A stretch of 64,000 nt of DNA, taken from contig NZ_CP041730.1 of NCBI RefSeq assembly GCF_007431345.1, forward strand, positions 496,001 to 560,000, given 5' to 3'. The stretch is from Chitinimonas arctica. Lineage in GTDB: Bacteria; Pseudomonadota; Gammaproteobacteria; Burkholderiales; Chitinimonadaceae. The translations under genes and the position numbers were made by a program. Below are positions 58,797 through 64,000 of this stretch, piece by piece. Position 1 is the first letter of the stretch, and every line of letters begins with the position of its first letter. The notes below the pieces were generated by a model that was not told where the DNA came from, searched no databases, and worked only from the letters and a program-made list of their open reading frames with translations.

Positions 58797-60062
58797 TTAA
58801 CGCGGCTTGAGTTTGAGAACGTCGGCCACGGTGTAGAACGAACCAAAGGCCGCGATTCTATCATTTTCCCCAGCCGCCGACCGTGCCGCTGCATAAGCAT
58901 CTGAAATCGTGGCGTAAACATGCACCCTGGCGGCGCCCGTCGCCAGAATGGCGTCGGCCAGCTGCTGCGCACTGGCCGCCCTGGGGGTGTCGAGGGTGGC
59001 CACGTGCCAGACGTCGATGCGTTCGCGCAGCAGGCCCGCCACGGCGGCGATATCCTTGTCGGCCATCATGCCGAATACCGCATGGGTGGTCTGGAAAAAA
59101 CCCTGGTTCATCAGATTATTGGCCAGCGCGCTGGCGGCATGCGGGTTGTGCGCCACATCGAGCACGATGGACGGACGGCCCGGCAATACCTGGTAACGCC
59201 CGGCCAGCTCCACTTCCAGCAAGCCGCGCTTGAGATCGCCTATGCCTACCGGTACGCGGTCGTGCAGGGCGTCGAGAATGGCGATCACCAGGCTGGCATT
59301 GGCCAGCTGGTAGGCGCCGCGCAGGGCCGGGAACGGCAAGCCGGGCTTCTGGCCACGGCGACCGCGCCAACGCCATTGGGTGGTCTCGTTGCTGTAGCTG
59401 AAATCGGGGCCCAGCAATTGCAGGTCGGCACCGATCGCGGCCGCGTGTGCCAGCAAGCTGGCCGGCGGATGCGGGTCGGCGCAGAAGGCCGGCTTGCCGG
59501 CGCGGAAAATACCGGCCTTTTCGAAGCCGATGGCTTCACGGGTATCGCCCAGGTAGCTTTGATGGTCGATATCCACGCTGACCACGGCCGCAACGTCCGC
59601 CTCGAAGATATTCACCGCATCCAGGCGGCCACCCAGCCCCACTTCCATGATCGCGACATCCACGGCGGCATCGATGAAATGCTGCATGGCGGCCAGGGTG
59701 CCGTACTCGAAATAGCTGAGCGTCACCTCCCCGCGCGCCGCTTCTATCCTGCGGAAGGAAGCCATGATGACTTCATCGCTGGCCGGCTGCAGATCGATCG
59801 CCACGCGTTCGTTGTAACGGAGCAAATGCGGGCTGGTATAGGTGCCCACCTTGAAGCCGGCGGCCCGGTAAGCGGCGGACAGCATGGCGCAGGTCGACCC
59901 CTTGCCATTGGTCCCTCCGACGATCACCAAGGGAAAGGTCGGTACCAAACCCATGGCATCGCGCACCCGGGCGACCCTTTCCAAGCCCATATCGATGGCG
60001 CTGGGGTGCAATTGTTCGAGATGGCTCAGCCAGCCGGCCAGGGTCGGTGCATCAAAAGTCAT
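58797..60062 (-). CDS. folC: Folylpolyglutamate / dihydrofolate synthase
   Basis: A 421-residue Mur-ligase-like enzyme. VGGTNGKGSTCAMLSAAYRAAG is the P-loop, VGTYTSPHLLRYNERVAI the folate loop, and VLDVAHNPHAASALANNL the C-terminal ligase motif. It adds glutamate to dihydropteroate and folates. It follows accD on the same strand. Confidence 0.95.
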   Translation of the reverse strand: MTFDAPTLAGWLSHLEQLHPSAIDMGLERVARVRDAMGLVPTFPLVIVGGTNGKGSTCAMLSAAYRAAGFKVGTYTSPHLLRYNERVAIDLQPASDEVIMASFRRIEAARGEVTLSYFEYGTLAAMQHFIDAAVDVAIMEVGLGGRLDAVNIFEADVAAVVSVDIDHQSYLGDTREAIGFEKAGIFRAGKPAFCADPHPPASLLAHAAAIGADLQLLGPDFSYSNETTQWRWRGRRGQKPGLPFPALRGAYQLANASLVIAILDALHDRVPVGIGDLKRGLLEVELAGRYQVLPGRPSIVLDVAHNPHAASALANNLMNQGFFQTTHAVFGMMADKDIAAVAGLLRERIDVWHVATLDTPRAASAQQLADAILATGAARVHVYATISDAYAAARSAAGENDRIAAFGSFYTVADVLKLKPR

Positions 60063-60155
60063 GGAGTTTCACGAAAAGAATGGCGACCACCCCGGCGGCA
60101 TGGGCCGCACGGGGACGTATAAGCGCGGCCCGCCCGCCTGGGTGGGCCGTGGGGA

Positions 60156-61025
60156 TCAAGCGGCAATCGCGGGCTGCTTCATCAGCAAGGTCAGCAGGGC
60201 AGCCAGGCGTTGGCGCATTTCGCGGCGATCGACGATCAAGTCGATGGCGCCCTTCTCCAACAGGAATTCGGCACGCTGAAAGCCTTCCGGCAGGGTCTCG
60301 CGCACGGTTTGCTCGATCACGCGCGGACCGGCAAAGCCGATCAGCGCGCCCGGCTCGGCAATTACCACGTCACCGAGGAAGGCAAAGGAGGCGGATACCC
60401 CACCCATGGTCGGATCGGTCAGTATCGAGATAAACGGCAGTCCGCGATCGGCCAGGCGGGTAAGGATGGCGCTGGTCTTGGCCATCTGCATCAGCGACAT
60501 CAGGCCTTCCTGCATGCGCGCGCCACCAGAGGCGGCCACGCAGATAAATGGACAGCCATTTTCGATGGCGGCCTGGGCGCCGCGTACAAAGCGTTCGCCC
60601 ACCACCGAGCCCATGGAGCCGCCGATGAACTTGAACTCGAATGCCGCCACCACCACCGGCAGGGACAGGATGGCCCCCTGCATCACCACCATGGCGTCTT
60701 CTTCGCCGCTGCTTTCACGGGCGGCATCGAGGCGCTCCACGTAACGCTTGGAATCCTTGAACTTGAGGAAGTCGGTGGGCCGTACTTCGGCACCGATCTC
60801 GCAACGCCCTTCCGGATCGAGCATCAGGTCCAGCCGCCGGCGGGCATTCACGGCATTGTGATGGCCGCACTTGGGACAGACTTCCAGGTTATTGGCCAGG
60901 TCGGTACGGTACAGCACCGCCTCGCAAGCCGAACATTTGCTCCACAGTCCTTCCGGCACGGACTTGCCGGGGCCGGTGGGTTTTGCCTTGATCTTCGGGG
61001 GTAGCAGCTTTTGCAACCAGCTCAT
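60156..61025 (-). CDS. accD: Acetyl-CoA carboxylase carboxyltransferase subunit beta
   Basis: A 289-residue subunit. The four-Cys zinc finger is at residues 31, 34, 50 and 53 (SKCSACEAV; EVCPKCGHH). The crotonase-like domain shows GGSMGSVVGERFVRG and SGGARMQEGLMSLMQMAKTS. With AccA it transfers carboxyl from biotin to acetyl-CoA to form malonyl-CoA. It follows trpA, as in many betaproteobacteria. Confidence 0.97.
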   Translation of the reverse strand: MSWLQKLLPPKIKAKPTGPGKSVPEGLWSKCSACEAVLYRTDLANNLEVCPKCGHHNAVNARRRLDLMLDPEGRCEIGAEVRPTDFLKFKDSKRYVERLDAARESSGEEDAMVVMQGAILSLPVVVAAFEFKFIGGSMGSVVGERFVRGAQAAIENGCPFICVAASGGARMQEGLMSLMQMAKTSAILTRLADRGLPFISILTDPTMGGVSASFAFLGDVVIAEPGALIGFAGPRVIEQTVRETLPEGFQRAEFLLEKGAIDLIVDRREMRQRLAALLTLLMKQPAIAA

Positions 61026-61102
61026 GGGTGTCTCCTACGCCGTCGGCCATGCCGACCAAGCGCTTGAAAATCGAAGGGCCGCGCTAGCGGCCCTATCTGG
61101 GA

Positions 61103-61906
61103 TTATGGTCGGGCGGCGTCCATCGCGCTACGCACTTCGCGCAAGAAAGCCGTTAGCCTCGGCGCGGCATCCGCCCCGTGCTCCTCGACTTCCTGCACCA
61201 GCCGGCTGCCGATAATGACCGCATCGGCGATCCGGGCCACCGCCTGGGCGGAAGCCGCATCGCGGATGCCGAAGCCCACGCCGATCGGCAGGCTGAGACG
61301 GCCGCGCAGGGCCTCCAGCTTGCTGGCCACGCTGGCGATATCCAGGGTGGCGGCACCGGTCACGCCCTTGAGCGAGACATAGTAGACATAGCCGGAGGCA
61401 TGCTTGGCCACTTCGTCCATGCGGCTGTCGGGCGTGGTCGGCGCCAACAGGAAGATCGGGTCCAGGCCATTTTGCTTGAGGGCGCCGGCCAGGGAGCCCG
61501 CCTCTTCCGGCGGCAGATCGACCGTCAATACGCCATCCACGCCGGCATGCGCGGCGGCTTCGGCGAATGTCTGGTAACCCATCGCTTCGACGGGATTGGC
61601 ATAACCCATCAGTACGACCGGGGTGTCGGCGTCGCGGCGGCGGAAGTCGCGCACCATTTCCAACACATTGCTCAGGCTGACGCCATGGGCCAAGGCCCGC
61701 TCGGAAGCCTTCTGAATGACGGGGCCGTCGGCCATCGGGTCGGAAAACGGCACCCCCAGCTCGACGATATCGGCGCCGCCCGCCACCAGGGCGTGCATCA
61801 GTCCAACGGTAGCAGCCGGATGGGGATCGCCGGCGGTGATAAAGGGGATCAGCGCCTGTTTGTTCTGGGCCGCCAAGCGGTTAAAGGTTGTCTGTATTCG
61901 ATGCAT
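61103..61906 (-). CDS. trpA: Tryptophan synthase alpha subunit
   Basis: A 267-residue TIM barrel. ALIPFITAGDPHPAATVGLMHAL, then ELGVPFSDPMADGPVIQ with the catalytic Glu and Asp, and GVGFGIRDAASAQAVA with the phosphate loop. It splits indole-glycerol phosphate and passes indole to TrpB. I chose the ATG at 61906 (MHRIQTTF); longer in-frame starts run into trpB. Confidence 0.96.
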   Translation of the reverse strand: MHRIQTTFNRLAAQNKQALIPFITAGDPHPAATVGLMHALVAGGADIVELGVPFSDPMADGPVIQKASERALAHGVSLSNVLEMVRDFRRRDADTPVVLMGYANPVEAMGYQTFAEAAAHAGVDGVLTVDLPPEEAGSLAGALKQNGLDPIFLLAPTTPDSRMDEVAKHASGYVYYVSLKGVTGAATLDIASVASKLEALRGRLSLPIGVGFGIRDAASAQAVARIADAVIIGSRLVQEVEEHGADAAPRLTAFLREVRSAMDAARP

Positions 61907-61959
61907 ATATTGGATAGGAGGCTCAGGGCAGCCACCAGGGTGGCCGCCAATGGGAAGCG

Positions 61960-63183
61960 CTACAGTTCGAGGCCGGAAAGCTTGGCGACGGTCGGAATAT
62001 CCTTGTCGCCGCGACCGGACAGATTGACCAGAATGATCTGGTCGCGCGGCAGGGTCGGTGCGAGTCGCTTGGCATAGGCCAGCGCATGGCTGGATTCCAG
62101 TGCGGGAATGATACCTTCCGTGCGGCAAAGTTCATGAAAAGCCGCCAGCGATTCGTCGTCATTGGCGGAGGTGTATTCCACCCGGCCGATGTCCTTCAGA
62201 TAGCTGTGCTCCGGCCCCACGCCGGGATAGTCCAGGCCCGCGGAGATGGAATGGGTCTCGATGATCTGGCCGTGGGCATCCTGCATCAGATAGGTGCGGT
62301 TGCCGTGCAGCACGCCGGGGCTGCCGGCCGACAAGGGTGCGGCATGACGCCCGGTCTCCACGCCATCGCCACCTGCTTCGACACCGACCATGCGCACGCC
62401 GGGCACCTGGATATAGGGGTAGAAGATACCGATCGCGTTGGAGCCGCCGCCCACGCAGGCAACCACCACATCAGGCTGCCGCCCTGCCATTTCCTGCATC
62501 TGCAGCTTGGCTTCCTCGCCGATCACCGCCTGGAAATCGCGCACCAGCATGGGATAGGGGTGTGGACCGGCGGCGGTACCCAGGATATAGAAAGTGTCGT
62601 CGACATTGGTCACCCAGTCGCGCATCGCTTCATTCAAGGCATCCTTGAGCGTACGTGAGCCGGAAGTGACCGGCACCACCGTCGCGCCCATCAGCTTCAT
62701 GCGGTAGACATTGGCGGCCTGGCGCTGGATATCCTCGGCACCCATATAGACCACGCATTCCATGCCGAAACGGGCCGCCACGGTGGCGGTTGCCACGCCA
62801 TGCTGGCCGGCGCCGGTCTCGGCGATCACCCGCTTCTTGCCCATGCGGCGCGCCAGCAGGGCTTGGCCGATGGTGTTGTTGATCTTGTGCGCGCCGGTGT
62901 GGTTCAGGTCTTCGCGCTTGAGATAGATCTGCGCACCGCCGATCTTCTCCGACCAATGCCGCGCATGGTAGATCGGGCTGGGGCGTCCGACGTAATGCGC
63001 CAGTTCGTAGTGGTATTCCGCCATAAAGGACGGATCCGCCTTGGCCAGCGCATATTCGCGGTTGAGTTCGTCAAGCGCAGCCATCAGGGTCTCGGCCACG
63101 TAGATTCCGCCATAGTCGCCGAAGCGACCACGGGTATCGGGCAGATCGTAGCTGCTAGGAATGGACAGATCGTTGATATGCAT
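61960..63183 (-). CDS. trpB: Tryptophan synthase beta subunit
   Basis: A 407-residue PLP enzyme. HTGAHKINN carries the PLP lysine, Lys100. Further motifs are AETGAGQHGVATATVAA and CVGGGSNAIGIFYP, the latter being the phosphate loop. It joins indole and serine to make tryptophan. I chose the ATG at 63183 (MHINDLSI) by family length; a GGAAAACC sequence precedes it. Confidence 0.97.
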   Translation of the reverse strand: MHINDLSIPSSYDLPDTRGRFGDYGGIYVAETLMAALDELNREYALAKADPSFMAEYHYELAHYVGRPSPIYHARHWSEKIGGAQIYLKREDLNHTGAHKINNTIGQALLARRMGKKRVIAETGAGQHGVATATVAARFGMECVVYMGAEDIQRQAANVYRMKLMGATVVPVTSGSRTLKDALNEAMRDWVTNVDDTFYILGTAAGPHPYPMLVRDFQAVIGEEAKLQMQEMAGRQPDVVVACVGGGSNAIGIFYPYIQVPGVRMVGVEAGGDGVETGRHAAPLSAGSPGVLHGNRTYLMQDAHGQIIETHSISAGLDYPGVGPEHSYLKDIGRVEYTSANDDESLAAFHELCRTEGIIPALESSHALAYAKRLAPTLPRDQIILVNLSGRGDKDIPTVAKLSGLEL

Positions 63184-63249
63184 CGGTTTTCCGGTTGAAA
63201 CAAGGCGCACCAGGCGCTGAAAAATCGTTCGTACTCGTTTAGCGTCTCG

Positions 63250-63870
63250 CTAGCCGGCTTGCCGCACCGCGGCGATAAATCGGCCTACCAACGCTAGATC
63301 CTTGACGCCGCGGCTCGATTCCACGCCGCTTGACACATCGACAGCCCAAGGCCGTACCGTCCTGCACGCTTCGCCGACGTTCTCCGGCCGCAAGCCACCG
63401 GACAGTATCAGCGGCATGGGCAGATTGTCGGGCAGCAACTGCCAGTCGAATCGCTCACCCGTGCCGCCCGGCGCCGCGCTCGAATAGGCATCGCAAAGCA
63501 GACCGCGCGCATCGGCGTAGCGATCGGCCAATTCTAACAAATCAAGGCCGGGTTTTACTCTTACCGCCTTGATATAGGGCCGGCCGAAGGCACGGCAGTA
63601 TTCCGGCGGCTCGTCCCCATGAAACTGCAGCAGATCGAGCGGCAAGGTGCGCAATACGCCCTCGACCAGGGCCGGATCGGCGTCGACGAACAGGCCGACC
63701 GTGCTGACCAGCGGCGGCAATGCCGCCACGATCTCATGGGCGACATTGATGGACACGTGGCGCGGGCTGGGTTCATAGAATACCAGGCCGATGGCGTCCG
63801 CTCCCAATACGGCGGTCGCCTTGGCGCTTGCCACGTCGCGTAAACCGCAGATCTTGATTCGTGGTGTCAT
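63250..63870 (-). CDS. trpF: Phosphoribosylanthranilate isomerase
   Basis: A 206-residue TIM barrel. RIKICGLRDVASAKA holds the catalytic Cys, LLQFHGDEPPEYCRAFG follows, and LILSGGLRPENVGEA and VDVSSGVESSRGVKD form the phosphate sites. It isomerises phosphoribosylanthranilate. It begins the trpFBA cluster. The 130 bases from here to the window end show no recognisable gene. Confidence 0.96.
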   Translation of the reverse strand: MTPRIKICGLRDVASAKATAVLGADAIGLVFYEPSPRHVSINVAHEIVAALPPLVSTVGLFVDADPALVEGVLRTLPLDLLQFHGDEPPEYCRAFGRPYIKAVRVKPGLDLLELADRYADARGLLCDAYSSAAPGGTGERFDWQLLPDNLPMPLILSGGLRPENVGEACRTVRPWAVDVSSGVESSRGVKDLALVGRFIAAVRQAG

Positions 63871-64000
63871 ATGAAAACAGTGAAAGCGGCAAGGCGGGGT
63901 CGAACCGCTGCCGCAGGTTTATTCCCACCCCTATCCTCGTCGTCGCCCGTCCGGGCAAGGACGCCATGCAGACGCTCGGCTGGGGAGCTTATCGCTATCC

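Noticed and set aside
63773..63967. Minus-strand frame at the right end considered as the start of the next gene
   Set aside because: It overlaps the start of trpF in another frame and has no recognisable protein sequence.

Overview
The window looks like a GC-rich betaproteobacterial chromosome, probably Neisseriales. The grounds are the gene order trpF-trpB-trpA-accD-folC-SPOR-cvpA-purF, neisserial-type porins that end in phenylalanine, and an earP-efp pair whose EF-P carries Arg32. About two thirds of the window (left edge to about 41.2 kb) is a prophage. The rest (41.2-64 kb) is host chromosome.

Prophage late region (1-22 kb, minus strand). It joins a lambda-type head module (small and large terminase, gpW, portal, ClpP-like protease, gpD, gpE capsid, FII-like joiner, gpZ) to a P2-type contractile tail (gpV spike, PAAR tip, W, J, I, H-like fibre, sheath FI, tube FII, E/E', tape measure T). 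The remaining tail genes, the lysis genes and the left attachment site must lie beyond the left edge. Four AT-richer genes run on the plus strand against the late operon and look like independently expressed cargo: an unknown protein, two paralogues in a tandem duplication that also left a broken tail-gene copy, and a large CoiA-like putative nuclease between capsid and decoration genes. Three terminator-like hairpins sit directly in front of the ribosome binding sites of the sheath, capsid and one small gene.

Accessory block (22-30.2 kb). This lies between a candidate cos site and the replication genes. It holds a transglutaminase-like protein, a membrane protein, a gene remnant, a restriction-endonuclease-like gene followed by a gene with a HEPN-type motif, and a 1336-codon protein that joins a DUF4365-like nuclease fold, a long TPR-like array and a PIN-like domain. 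These are the best candidates for undescribed phage-borne defence systems.

Early region (30.2-41.1 kb). Reading leftward from the immunity region are Cro, an O-type initiator with iterons inside its gene, DnaB, a shortened second DnaB-like helicase, NinB, DUF1364, RusA and a possible late regulator. Reading rightward from the CI/LexA-like repressor are small genes, Gp157, a RecA-fold ATPase, an SSB-like protein with a DDIPF-type tail and, at the host border, AlpA. Matching 17-bp operators flank the repressor gene on both sides. No integrase is visible.

Host region. trpG, a PuuB-like FAD oxidoreductase, trpD and trpC start right after the prophage. Then come three porin genes (the first two a tandem duplication including leader and terminator), mltA, earP, efp, recA, an AT-rich effector-like orphan gene, and on the minus strand purF, cvpA, a SPOR-domain gene, folC, accD, trpA, trpB and trpF. 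I found no tRNA, rRNA, CRISPR array or insertion sequence.
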